A stretch of 64,000 nucleotides of DNA. Source: an uncultured Bacteroidota bacterium. GTDB lineage: Bacteria; Bacteroidota; Bacteroidia; Bacteroidales; UBA12481. Of this stretch, positions 9,261 to 17,155 are shown in pieces. The notes under the pieces were generated by a model, which did no database searches, was not told where the DNA came from, and saw nothing but the letters and a program-made list of their open reading frames with translations. Made by a program: the position numbers and the translations under genes. The stretch is taken from assembly GCA_903851365.1 (NCBI GenBank), contig CAINOB010000098.1:1-64000 (forward strand). The letters run 5' to 3'. The first letter of the stretch is position 1. Each line of letters opens with the position of its first letter.

Positions 9261-9411
9261 CGCAGTTTCGGTGAAGGAGTGATTTTTTACCGGCGAATAG
9301 CGAAAAAAAGTTAGAATTGCTTTAGGGGGAGCAACACCCAATATGCCCGTATTGTTTTATAAGTGAGCCTCTTTTTTTTTTAAAAATTAGGTATTTCAGT
9401 TTTGTTGATAT

Positions 9412-9419
9412 TATATTTG
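9412..9419 (+). promoter_or_regulatory. Candidate -7 box (TATATTTG) for the exbB-tonB cluster
   Basis: TATATTTG matches TAnnTTTG and is the best plus-strand promoter box in the 369-nt spacer. No clear -33 TTG lies 19-21 nt upstream. It would give a 5' leader of roughly 125 nt. Confidence 0.35.
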
Positions 9420-9549
9420 CATGCTTGGCAAATAATGATGAAAAAAGCAGAAGAGCTGTGTAGGAAATGCCCAGTCGGTTAAACTCTTACGATGAGAACA
9501 TTTTAATAACAATGCATAATCAATTAACAATTAATTAATTAACTACTCA

Positions 9550-10350
9550 ATGAAAAAGGCTAGAAAAAAAAGTAAGATCCAGGTTGCGTCGCTGGTCATC
9601 CCGGCTGCATTTGTAATCGCTGAATTGATCTTCGCATTTGTTTTTGGATCAGGAGATAACTTTATTGGTGGCAATCACGACAATATGCCGATTGTCGGTA
9701 ATTTTATGGGAACGATTTACAAAGGAGGTTTTATCGTACCTATCCTGATGACTCTTTTGCTCACCGTTATCACTTTTTGTATTGAGCGTTTTGTTGCCAT
9801 CCGCAGGGCAAAAGGCAAAAATCAGGCAGGTCAGCTGATTGCTGATGTTAAAGAAAAGCTGAATACCCATAAAGTTGCTGAAGCAATTGTTTTATGCGAC
9901 AACCATAAAGGCTCATTAGCCAATGTTATCAAATCTGGCTTGCTGAAATATCAGGAAGTTGAGAAAGATGATACTTTGAGTAAAGAACAAAAAACTCTGG
10001 CTATTCAGAAAGATGTTGAAGAATCAACTTCACTTGAATTGCCTTCATTGGAGCAAAACCTCGTTATCCTGGCAACTATTTCTTCAGTTTCAACCCTTAT
10101 GGGTCTGTTAGGAACAGTTCTTGGTATGATCCGGTCATTTGCCGCTATGTCAAGTGCTGGTGCTCCTGACTCCACCAAGCTTGCAACTGGTATTTCTGAA
10201 GCTCTGATCAACACAGCTTTTGGTATCGGTACTGCAGCTCTGGCTGTTATCATGTATAACTTTTTTACATCCAGTATTGATAAAATCACCTATAGCATCG
10301 ACGAAGCCGGCTATAGCATTGTTCAGTCATTTGGTGCGACCCATAAATAG
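9550..10350 (+). CDS. exbB: ExbB/TolQ/MotA-family proton channel subunit, first copy
   Basis: 266 residues. A basic N-terminus precedes a hydrophobic helix (about 12-32), a Gly/Asn-rich extracytoplasmic loop, a second helix (about 58-82), a cytoplasmic domain, and two C-terminal helices (about 160-185 and 205-235). The C-terminal part carries the family signature around GLLGTVLGMIRSF and ALINTAFGIGTAALAV. The extra N-terminal helix makes it longer than the second copy at 15375 (217 aa). ExbB forms a pentamer around an ExbD dimer and uses the proton motive force to drive TonB. Here two exbD-like genes and tonB follow directly with 4-12 nt gaps. Confidence 0.93.
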   Translation: MKKARKKSKIQVASLVIPAAFVIAELIFAFVFGSGDNFIGGNHDNMPIVGNFMGTIYKGGFIVPILMTLLLTVITFCIERFVAIRRAKGKNQAGQLIADVKEKLNTHKVAEAIVLCDNHKGSLANVIKSGLLKYQEVEKDDTLSKEQKTLAIQKDVEESTSLELPSLEQNLVILATISSVSTLMGLLGTVLGMIRSFAAMSSAGAPDSTKLATGISEALINTAFGIGTAALAVIMYNFFTSSIDKITYSIDEAGYSIVQSFGATHK

Positions 10351-10359
10351 TCCTGGTTT

Positions 10360-10965
10360 ATGCCAAAAATTAAAATTCCGAGGAAAAGTACCTGGCAGGA
10401 TATGACTGCGATGTGCGATGTGGCATTCTTGTTATTGACATTCTTCATCCTTACATCGAACATGGTCCAAGTCGAAGCTGTCAAGGTAGCGATACCCTCT
10501 TCGATTTCCGAGATAAAAATCTTGGAAACTAATATTGTCAAAATCCTGATCGATCCGCAAGGAAAGATTTTCTACGAGATTGACGGACAAGAGCATCGCA
10601 TGAACTTGCTTAAAAAGATGGGCGAGCAGTACAACGTCACTTTTACTGACAAAGAATTAAGAGAATTCAGTATTGTCCCAAGCTTTGGCGTACCCATGTC
10701 GGCCATGAAATCCTATCTCGCAATCAAAGCGGAGGATAGGTCCAACAAAGAAAACCTGCTGGGCATACCCTGCGATTCTACCGACAACCAGCTTAAATAC
10801 TGGATCGGGATGTCGTTAGCCGTTAACCCGAAGATCCTAATTTCCATCAAAGCTGACCAGAGCACTCCGTTTCCGGTTATTAAAAAAGTTTTCGGGACCT
10901 TACAGGACCTGAAACAAAACCGGTTCAACCTGATCACCAGCCTTGAGGAAAATCCAATCCGCTAA
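10360..10965 (+). CDS. exbD: ExbD-family protein with enlarged periplasmic domain
   Basis: 201 residues, against roughly 130-145 for typical ExbD. The N-terminus has the ExbD layout: a short basic cytoplasmic tail, then one membrane helix with the conserved aspartate in MCDVAFLLLTFF (Asp19). The periplasmic part includes an apparent insertion at about residues 75-150 that contains a Cys and a Ser/Asp-rich stretch. The C-terminus returns to an ExbD-like fold (ISIKADQSTPFPVIKKVFGTL). It lies between exbB and a second exbD. Because motors contain two ExbD chains per ExbB pentamer, this copy may pair with the next gene product as a heterodimer. That is inference. Confidence 0.85.
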   Translation: MPKIKIPRKSTWQDMTAMCDVAFLLLTFFILTSNMVQVEAVKVAIPSSISEIKILETNIVKILIDPQGKIFYEIDGQEHRMNLLKKMGEQYNVTFTDKELREFSIVPSFGVPMSAMKSYLAIKAEDRSNKENLLGIPCDSTDNQLKYWIGMSLAVNPKILISIKADQSTPFPVIKKVFGTLQDLKQNRFNLITSLEENPIR

Positions 10966-10977
10966 ATAAACTGAAAA

Positions 10978-11604
10978 ATGGCAGAAATAAATACAGATAA
11001 GGGTGGCGGTAAGAAGCATTCCAAGAAGCCCAAAGGGAAAAAGATGTCGACTCGAATCGACCTTACCCCTATGGTCGACCTTGGCTTCCTGCTGATCACT
11101 TTTTTTATGCTGGCTACTACACTGATCAAACCTCAAACAATGGAGATCAGTATGCCTTCGAAAGATAAAGTTCCCGAAGAGGAGCAAAGCAAGATTAAGG
11201 CATCCAAGGCTATAACAATTATTCTCGCCAAGGATGACAGTATCTACTATTATTTCGGAACCCGCGAAAATGATATCGACCCTGAAGTGATAGTTTCAAA
11301 CTTCGGACCTACTGGAATCAGACAGGTCTTACTCGACAGGAATGCCTCTGTTATGGCAAAAGTCGCTCAATTGAGAAAGGAAAAATCGGCAAAGAATCTT
11401 ACTGATGAAGATTTCTCAAAGCAGCTTTCTTTAATAAAGGCTGATGATCAAGCTCCTATTGTTGTAATTAAGTCAACTGACAATGGCACTTATAAAAATA
11501 TGGTAGATATTCTTGATGAGATGAATATTTGCAATATCGGCAGATATGCCATTGTTGACATTACGGCTTTTGACAAAGAATTAATTCAAAACCGTAAAAA
11601 ATGA
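10978..11604 (+). CDS. exbD: ExbD-family biopolymer transport protein, second copy
   Basis: 208 residues. It begins with a Lys/Gly-rich cytoplasmic tail of about 25 residues, then DLTPMVDLGFLLITFFMLA, where the conserved aspartate sits at the start of the single membrane helix. The periplasmic domain of about 155 residues includes a variable middle part, and the C-terminus (APIVVIKSTDNGTYKNMVDILDEMN) matches the ExbD core. It starts 12 nt after the first exbD and ends 4 nt before tonB, so it is part of the same transcription unit. Confidence 0.9.
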   Translation: MAEINTDKGGGKKHSKKPKGKKMSTRIDLTPMVDLGFLLITFFMLATTLIKPQTMEISMPSKDKVPEEEQSKIKASKAITIILAKDDSIYYYFGTRENDIDPEVIVSNFGPTGIRQVLLDRNASVMAKVAQLRKEKSAKNLTDEDFSKQLSLIKADDQAPIVVIKSTDNGTYKNMVDILDEMNICNIGRYAIVDITAFDKELIQNRKK

Positions 11605-11608
11605 TGCT

Positions 11609-12421
11609 ATGAAAACAGGAACAAACATTTTTTCCGATGATTGGATTGCACTCGTATTTGAAGGCAGAAACCAGGAATACGGAGCATTCGATCTCAGGCA
11701 TCTCTCTAACAAAAGGCACCGCCGGGCTATCATAATAGCATTTGTCCTCTTTACCATAGGTATTTGCTCGCCGACGATTATTAAAAAGGTAATGCCAAAA
11801 GGAAGAGAACGTAACGTCGAGGTTACTACTCTTGCCAACCTTAAGTTGGAAGATGCAGCGCCCGAAAAGCCAAAGGAAATTTACATTCCACCGCCACCCG
11901 TAAGGTCGACAATCAAGTTCACTGCTCCGGTAATCAAGCCTGATGAAGAGATCCCTGCTGAAGAACAGATGAAAACACAGGATGAGCTGAATAAAACCGA
12001 TATTACGATTGGTGCAGCTGACGTGAAAGGTGTTGACACCCTCCCGCCTGATTTGTCCGGTCTTGAGGCAGATGCCCAGGGCCAGCAGATTGTTGAAGTT
12101 GAAACATTGCCTTTTGCATTGGTTGAGGAACAGCCGATTTTTCCTGGTGGTGAAGATGCCTTGATGGCATTTATTCAAAAGACCACGCGTTATCCTGATG
12201 AAGCCATTGAAGCAGGCGTTTCGGGCCGTGTTTTTATTGGTTTCGTTATCGATACAAACGGTAAAGTTACGAACGTGAAACTTCTGAGGGGTATATCAAG
12301 GGCTCTTGATGAGGAAGCCTTACGTGTTATCAGGTTAATGCCAGACTGGATGCCAGGCAGGCAAAATGGTCACACCGTAAGAGTATCCTATTCAGTACCT
12401 GTCAATTTTGTACTCCACTGA
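11609..12421 (+). CDS. tonB: TonB energy transducer
   Basis: 270 residues. A cytoplasmic N-terminal segment of about 38 residues (with the Bacteroidetes-type YGAFDLR motif) precedes one membrane helix (about 40-60). The periplasmic linker is Pro/Glu/Lys-rich (APEKPKEIYIPPPP). The C-terminal TonB domain (about 175-270) has the FPGGEDAL, YPDEAIEAGVSGRVFIGFVI and LDEEALRVIRLMPDW segments. It transfers energy from ExbB/ExbD to outer-membrane TonB-dependent receptors. Two such receptors, SusC at 27739 and the riboswitch-controlled one at 54878, are encoded in this window. Its TGA overlaps the ATG of the next small gene by one base. Confidence 0.93.
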   Translation: MKTGTNIFSDDWIALVFEGRNQEYGAFDLRHLSNKRHRRAIIIAFVLFTIGICSPTIIKKVMPKGRERNVEVTTLANLKLEDAAPEKPKEIYIPPPPVRSTIKFTAPVIKPDEEIPAEEQMKTQDELNKTDITIGAADVKGVDTLPPDLSGLEADAQGQQIVEVETLPFALVEEQPIFPGGEDALMAFIQKTTRYPDEAIEAGVSGRVFIGFVIDTNGKVTNVKLLRGISRALDEEALRVIRLMPDWMPGRQNGHTVRVSYSVPVNFVLH

Positions 12422-12642
12422 TGAAGACTGTTCCCGTTAAAGCGATCAGGTACTTTCGTTTGATTATGCCGGCGTTCTATATTCTTGTGGGAATCCTTCT
12501 TTTGTTCACCGAGTTTCTGGTTGAACAGGTTGGTAAGTACGGGCGTGCTGCCGGAGGCCTGATGGTTATTTACGGGATATTCCGGATTTACCGGGCTATT
12601 AGCGATAATTCAAATAAGGAAAGTGATGAAACAGCCAATTAG
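12421..12642 (+). CDS. Small two-helix membrane protein
   Basis: 73 residues with two hydrophobic helices (about 12-31 and 43-61), a basic start (MKTVPVKAIRYFR) and an acidic, Asn/Ser-rich tail. No named family is recognised. It overlaps the tonB stop by one base, and its own 3' end overlaps the ATG of the PstS-like gene by 17 nt. This tight packing on both sides supports it as a real, co-translated gene. It may be an accessory of the TonB motor or of the PstS-like protein; the sequence does not decide. Confidence 0.7.
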   Translation: MKTVPVKAIRYFRLIMPAFYILVGILLLFTEFLVEQVGKYGRAAGGLMVIYGIFRIYRAISDNSNKESDETAN

Positions 12643-13570
12643 CATATTTATTGTGCCTTTGGCTGTTTTATTGCTGACCTGTGTTTCCTGTCAGAATAAT
12701 AAAACAAAGGAGCTCAGCACTCCTACCTCCGGGACTGTGACCATTTACTCCGACGAGTCATTCAAACCAGTCATTGACCCTTTGCTGAGCGTATTTAATG
12801 CAATTTATCCGTATGCCACGGTTAGCTGCATTTACCTTTCAGAAACGGATGGAATGAACCTATTTCTGAAAGGCAGAAATTCGATGATTTTTGCCACGCG
12901 CAAACTAACCTCAGCTGAAAAAGAATATTTCAATTCTTACCAACTGTTTCCAGTTGAAATTCATTTTGCCAGTGACGCTATTGCATTAATTGTTCATCCA
13001 ACCCATACCGACTCTCTGATCTCGGTAAAACAAATCCGCGAAATTCTCACCGGCAAGATATCTAAATGGAACCAGCTTGGGTCTCGGAGCAGTTCCGATA
13101 GCATCAAGCTGGTTTTCGATAATACAGGTTCAGGTACTGTGCGCTTCATGATTGATTCAGTTTGTCAGGGTGAAGCTCTTGGAAAACATCTCAATGCACT
13201 TAAAAGCAACAGCGAAGTTATCCAATATGTATCTAACCACCCCAGTTCTATTGGTATCATTGGTGTTGGCTGGATCAGTAACGGACGCGATTCAACTAGC
13301 ATGTCATTTCTTAAGAAAATCAAAGTATTGCGGGTTAGCCGTTCCGACAACCCAACCCTGGCCAATTCATACTATCCTTACCAGGCAAATCTTTTTCCCG
13401 GATTGTATCCGCTGGTCCGGTCCATTTTTCTTATAAATGCCGAACCTCATAAAGGTTTGGCAAGTGGCATGGCATCGTTCGTTTGTAGCGACCGTGGCCA
13501 ACGCATCCTCCTGAAGACCGGAATTTTGCCGGTCTATGAAACTGTTCGAAAAGTTAAAATTAAAGAATAA
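12626..13570 (+). CDS. PstS-like phosphate/oxyanion-binding lipoprotein
   Basis: About 314 residues from the ATG at 12626; a GTG three bases earlier is less likely. The lipoprotein signal ends in CVSC. The mature protein has the PBP-like (PstS/SBP-bac) arrangement: TIYSDESFKPVIDPLL near the start, the central ISVKQIREILTGKISKWNQLG motif, a DNTGSGTVRF anion-binding-like loop, and a late AYYPYQ-like hinge (SYYPYQANLFPGLYPL). No pstC, pstA or pstB lies nearby, and the gene sits inside a TonB operon. It may deliver or sense an anion for a TonB-dependent process, or have been recruited for another role. Confidence 0.8.
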   Translation: MKQPISIFIVPLAVLLLTCVSCQNNKTKELSTPTSGTVTIYSDESFKPVIDPLLSVFNAIYPYATVSCIYLSETDGMNLFLKGRNSMIFATRKLTSAEKEYFNSYQLFPVEIHFASDAIALIVHPTHTDSLISVKQIREILTGKISKWNQLGSRSSSDSIKLVFDNTGSGTVRFMIDSVCQGEALGKHLNALKSNSEVIQYVSNHPSSIGIIGVGWISNGRDSTSMSFLKKIKVLRVSRSDNPTLANSYYPYQANLFPGLYPLVRSIFLINAEPHKGLASGMASFVCSDRGQRILLKTGILPVYETVRKVKIKE

Positions 13571-13576
13571 CCTGTT

Positions 13577-15271
13577 ATGAAGAAAATCCTTATCTCACTG
13601 GCTACCCTTGCCGCTGTTGTAATTATCCCGGTTTTATCAGGTTTTGCCCAGGATCCGGCTAAACGCATGGAAATGGGACAATATGCCAAAGCCAAACTTG
13701 CCTACCTCGACAAGTACAATAAAAAGCAAACTACAGATCCCAACCTCTTTTTCAATCTGGGAAATATCTACCTGAAAGCTAATCAGGTTGATTCTGCAGC
13801 ATTCTTTTTCAAGCAGGGAATTCTGATTGCTAAATCCAATCCTCTGAATTATGTCGGTCTGGCCAATTGCTATTATCAGACTGGTGATACCGTTCAGGCT
13901 AAATCAAACCTGAAATATTCTTCGTCATTAGCCCGCAGTAATCCTGACTATTATCTGGCCCTTGCTGAAATGTACATGCAGCCTAATCCGGGAAACGCAG
14001 TTTTGGCCGAGAAAAACCTTGACAAAGCGCTGGAAATTAAACCCGGATATGCAAAAGCACACATTTTAAAAGGTGACTTCTACCTTACCCAGAACAAAGC
14101 CGGGGATGCTGCAAACTCCTACAAACAGGCAATTTATTATGATAAAAACAATCCTCTCACCCACTACAAAGCCGCACAGGTTTACCGTAGGGGAGGAATT
14201 TATCAGGATGCCATCAATGAAATGAAGAAGGCAATTGCCATCGACAGCAACTATGTTCCCGCTTACAGGGACATGGGTGAAATCTATCTGTTGTATGATC
14301 AGTATCCATTTGCCCGCAAAAGTTACGACAGCTACATCCGTAAAATTGATCCGGAACCAAACGACCTGATTCGCTATGCTTCGATTCTGGTTTTGGATAA
14401 AGATTTCGCCAAAGCCTCCGAAGTTCTCGCCCAGTTGAAAGCAAAAAATGTTCAGGACAAAAATATTTTGAGGCTCCAGGCTTACACAGATTATGAAACC
14501 GGCAAATATCCTGAAGGTCTGGCTTCTATTCAAAACTTCTTTCAGAATCCACAAAATGTAAATCCGATAGCATCAGATTATGAATATTATGGGAATTTGC
14601 TGAAGAAAAATAATCTTGATTCACTCGCAATTCCGCAATACCTGAAAGTCATTGAACTTGATACAACGCGCTTTTCGCTAAATGAAGAGATTGCAAGGAT
14701 TTATGAGAAAAATAAAAAATTCCCTGAAGCAGCTCATTATTATGAACTTATGATGACTAAAAAAACTCCTACTCAGGTTGAATATTTCAAAGTCGGCAGG
14801 TTATATTATTTGACAGCTACAGCAAAACCAGCCACTGATTCCGTTCAAAAACTTGCCGATTCGCTGGCAAAACCAGAACGCATCAAAAAGGCATCAGCAA
14901 ATTTCGCCAAGGTTTGTGAGTTATCTCCTAACAACTATTTAGGTTGGCTCTTCCAGGCTCGTACACAAACACTCCTTGATCCTGAAACAGAGCAGGGACT
15001 TGCCAAACCATATTATGAAAAAGCATTAACAATCTTGAATGCCACTCCTGATAAATTCAAGAAAGAAATTACCGAATGCTTAAAGTTTATGGGATACTAC
15101 TATTATGTCCGTTTTGACAATGCCACGAAAGCCGCAAAAAAAGCAGACATTCCACTTTACCGGGATTCATCACTGGTCTATTGGAACAATATTGTCACGC
15201 TCGATCCTAACGATAAACAGGCTTTAGATGCTATAGGTGCTTTGAAGCAAAAACCAATTGTCAACAAATAA
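13577..15271 (+). CDS. Periplasmic TPR protein
   Basis: 564 residues with a cleavable signal peptide (VLSGFAQD). It is built almost entirely of tetratricopeptide repeats from about residue 35 to 550, with typical spacing and motifs such as LFFNLGNIYLKANQVDSAAFFF and AYRDMGEIYLLYDQYPFA. It lies 6 nt after the PstS-like gene and is the last gene before a strong terminator. Within the cluster it probably acts as a scaffold in the periplasm. No enzymatic domain is visible. Confidence 0.85.
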   Translation: MKKILISLATLAAVVIIPVLSGFAQDPAKRMEMGQYAKAKLAYLDKYNKKQTTDPNLFFNLGNIYLKANQVDSAAFFFKQGILIAKSNPLNYVGLANCYYQTGDTVQAKSNLKYSSSLARSNPDYYLALAEMYMQPNPGNAVLAEKNLDKALEIKPGYAKAHILKGDFYLTQNKAGDAANSYKQAIYYDKNNPLTHYKAAQVYRRGGIYQDAINEMKKAIAIDSNYVPAYRDMGEIYLLYDQYPFARKSYDSYIRKIDPEPNDLIRYASILVLDKDFAKASEVLAQLKAKNVQDKNILRLQAYTDYETGKYPEGLASIQNFFQNPQNVNPIASDYEYYGNLLKKNNLDSLAIPQYLKVIELDTTRFSLNEEIARIYEKNKKFPEAAHYYELMMTKKTPTQVEYFKVGRLYYLTATAKPATDSVQKLADSLAKPERIKKASANFAKVCELSPNNYLGWLFQARTQTLLDPETEQGLAKPYYEKALTILNATPDKFKKEITECLKFMGYYYYVRFDNATKAAKKADIPLYRDSSLVYWNNIVTLDPNDKQALDAIGALKQKPIVNK

Positions 15272-15275
15272 TCTT

Positions 15276-15304
15276 AAAAAGGCATCTTAGCGGATGCCTT
15301 TTTT
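15276..15304 (+). terminator. Rho-independent terminator after the TPR gene
   Basis: A GGCATC/GATGCC stem with a six-base loop is flanked by A and T runs (AAAAA upstream, TTTTTT downstream). It starts 4 nt after the TPR stop codon and separates the exbB-tonB-pstS-TPR unit from the second exbB-exbD pair. Confidence 0.85.
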
Positions 15305-15308
15305 AATA

Positions 15309-15338
15309 TTGGCTTTATCTAACAATTTATTACCATTG
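15309..15338 (+). promoter_or_regulatory. Promoter candidate for the second exbB-exbD pair
   Basis: TTG at 15309-15311 is followed after exactly 19 nt by TACCATTG at 15331-15338. This is one mismatch from the Bacteroides -7 consensus TAnnTTTG with ideal spacing to -33. It lies between the terminator and the ATG at 15375. Confidence 0.5.
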
Positions 15339-15374
15339 TAATCGTTTTTCAAATAAAACGGGAGACCTACTAAT

Positions 15375-16028
15375 ATGTCAGCAATTTCTGATCAGGTTAT
15401 AGCCAAAGCACCAGCCGGTATTTCAGTTTTCGACCTCTTGCTCAACGGGGGTTACGTTATGATACCGATCTTCCTTCTCTCCATAATCGCCGTTTATGTA
15501 TTTATCAACAAATTCGCTTACATAAGGCGCCTTGCCCTGGTGGACCAGAATTATGTCATTAACATTCTGAATAGCCTTGATGGCACCGATGTTGGCCGCG
15601 CGATCTCGATGTCGAAAATGAATACTACTGCCATTGGCCGGATATTTGAAACAGGGCTTCACTACATAGGAAGGCCTGTTAAGGATATCGAAGCATTCAT
15701 TGAGACAGCAACCAACCTCGAGATCGGTAAAATGGAAAGGAATCTCAGCTACCTGGGTATCATCGCAGGTATAGCTCCAATGCTAGGTTTTATCGGAACA
15801 ATTTCAGGGGTTATAAAAATATTTTACAGCATATCTATGACCGATAATATCAGCATCGGGATTATCGCCGGAGGACTTTATCAGAAGATGGTCTGTAGCG
15901 GCGCAGGTCTTATTGTTGGTGTTATGGCCTATTCTTTTTACCATTACCTGCAGATGATGATCGACCGGTTTACTCTGTCGGTTCAGGATTCCGCATTTGA
16001 TTTTATGAAAAGAATTACCCAGCCGTGA
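15375..16028 (+). CDS. exbB: ExbB/TolQ/MotA-family proton channel subunit, second copy
   Basis: 217 residues with three predicted membrane helices (about 25-47, 120-145, 160-188), the canonical ExbB/TolQ topology. Signature segments are LSYLGIIAGIAPMLGFIGTISGVI and the GGLYQKMVCSGAGLIVGVMAY helix. It is shorter than the copy at 9550 because it lacks the extra N-terminal helix. It has its own promoter candidate after a terminator, and its stop overlaps the start of an exbD gene. It could form a second motor, of TolQR or ExbBD type, or supply alternative channels to the same TonB. Confidence 0.92.
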   Translation: MSAISDQVIAKAPAGISVFDLLLNGGYVMIPIFLLSIIAVYVFINKFAYIRRLALVDQNYVINILNSLDGTDVGRAISMSKMNTTAIGRIFETGLHYIGRPVKDIEAFIETATNLEIGKMERNLSYLGIIAGIAPMLGFIGTISGVIKIFYSISMTDNISIGIIAGGLYQKMVCSGAGLIVGVMAYSFYHYLQMMIDRFTLSVQDSAFDFMKRITQP

Positions 16029-16423
16029 AACTCCGTAGAAACAAACCATTTCAGGCTGAGGTAAGCACCACCTCCCTGAATGACATCATGTTCTTCCTGC
16101 TGCTGTTTTTCCTCATTGTTTCAACAATGGCTAATCCTAATGTCATCAGGCTTCTTCTACCAAAAGCAGGTTCAACTCAAACGGTCAGCAAACTTCAGAT
16201 TACGGTTTCAGTAACTGAAGACAAACGTATTTACCTGGATAATAAAGAGATAACCTTTGATCAATACGTTGCAGAACTAAAGAAGGTTGCAACAACCATG
16301 GATGAGCCAACCATTATTCTACGGATGGCGCAAAACCTGATAATACAGGATCTGGTAGATTATCTTGAGGTTGGGGCCAAGGAAAAGGTAAAAATAGTGC
16401 TGGCGACAGAAAAAAAGAAATAG
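16025..16423 (+). CDS. exbD: ExbD/TolR-family protein, third copy
   Basis: 132 residues, the normal ExbD/TolR length. A short cytoplasmic tail precedes a membrane helix beginning TTSLNDIMFFLLLFFLIVST, with the conserved aspartate in LNDIMF. A compact periplasmic domain follows. The start is GTG, overlapping the upstream exbB stop (GTGA). It pairs with the second ExbB. Compared with the two long ExbD copies at 10360 and 10978, this is the canonical form. Confidence 0.92.
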   Translation: MKLRRNKPFQAEVSTTSLNDIMFFLLLFFLIVSTMANPNVIRLLLPKAGSTQTVSKLQITVSVTEDKRIYLDNKEITFDQYVAELKKVATTMDEPTIILRMAQNLIIQDLVDYLEVGAKEKVKIVLATEKKK

Positions 16424-16567
16424 TTTTCGTCGCAACTCCCTCATGCATAGCTCTATATGCATATCTGTTATTTGCTGCACAATATCACTTTCAATTATCC
16501 CTGAAAAGATTAATTTTAGGGCTTTGAAAAGTAAAATTGAACTTGAAAACAGGTAAACACTGCTGAT

Positions 16568-17155
16568 ATGTCAAGCGCTTCAAATCATGAAATCCATGTG
16601 GATAATTCATTATCCGGGTTAATCTTAAAGCATACTGAAGTACCGGTCCAAAAATGCTATCAATGCGGAAAATGTTCCGCAGGATGTCCGGTGGTTTCTG
16701 AGATGGATTATCCTCCAAGCCTGATTTTAAGAATGTTACAAACCGGTCTTCCGGAAATGGAAGAAAAGGTTTTGCGTTCTTATTCCATCTGGCTCTGCCT
16801 AAGCTGCGAACAGTGCATCTCGCGTTGCCCGATGGAGATAGATATCCCGAAAATGATGGACTATCTGAGGCAGGTATCCTACAAAAAGAAAATGGTTAAT
16901 CCCAGGGCAAAAAACATTGTACGCTTTCATAAGGCTTTTCTCGATTCCATCCGGACTACCGGCAGGTTATCTGAGTTCGGACTGACCGTTGATTATAAGC
17001 TTCGCTCATTAAAGATGATGCAGGATCTGACCCTGGTTCCATCCATGATTTCCAGGGGGAAACTAGGATTTATCCCGGAAATGATCAAAGGCACTAAAGA
17101 GATGGCCAAAATATTCGCGAAAACTACCGGATTAAAATCGGAGGAAGAAAAATGA
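16568..17155 (+). CDS. hdrC: Heterodisulfide reductase subunit C-like ferredoxin
   Basis: 195 residues with two CxxCxxCxxxCP 4Fe-4S motifs (CYQCGKCSAGCP near residue 30 and CLSCEQCISRCP near residue 78). This is the HdrC pattern. The C-terminal ~100 residues are helical and basic. HdrC passes electrons between HdrA and HdrB. It is the first gene of a seven-gene plus-strand operon, and its TGA overlaps the ATG of hdrB (ATGA). The 144-nt region upstream holds only a weak TGCATA/TATGCA inverted repeat, and I find no convincing promoter there. Confidence 0.88.
   Translation: MSSASNHEIHVDNSLSGLILKHTEVPVQKCYQCGKCSAGCPVVSEMDYPPSLILRMLQTGLPEMEEKVLRSYSIWLCLSCEQCISRCPMEIDIPKMMDYLRQVSYKKKMVNPRAKNIVRFHKAFLDSIRTTGRLSEFGLTVDYKLRSLKMMQDLTLVPSMISRGKLGFIPEMIKGTKEMAKIFAKTTGLKSEEEK

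Larger units (their letters stand above)
9181..9549. other. Divergent intergenic region between the LiaF-like operon and the ExbB cluster
   Basis: This 369-nt spacer holds a minus-strand promoter candidate (9229-9260) and a plus-strand -7 box (9412-9419). Between them are a weak CAATA/TATTG hairpin near 9342-9357 and a T tract at 9372-9381. The ~130-nt leader before exbB is AT-rich and ends in ATTAACAATTAATTAATTAA-like repeats close to the ATG, with no Shine-Dalgarno sequence. I see no gene or RNA family in it. Confidence 0.6.

Noticed and set aside
11561-12178. 205-residue minus-strand frame opposite tonB
   Set aside because: It lies fully antisense to the exbD/tonB coding region with no recognisable domain.
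9550-16423. Zorya-like defence motor
   Set aside because: ExbB/ExbD-type motors are present, but there is no ZorC, ZorD or ZorE-like nuclease/helicase. TonB and TPR partners point to transport.
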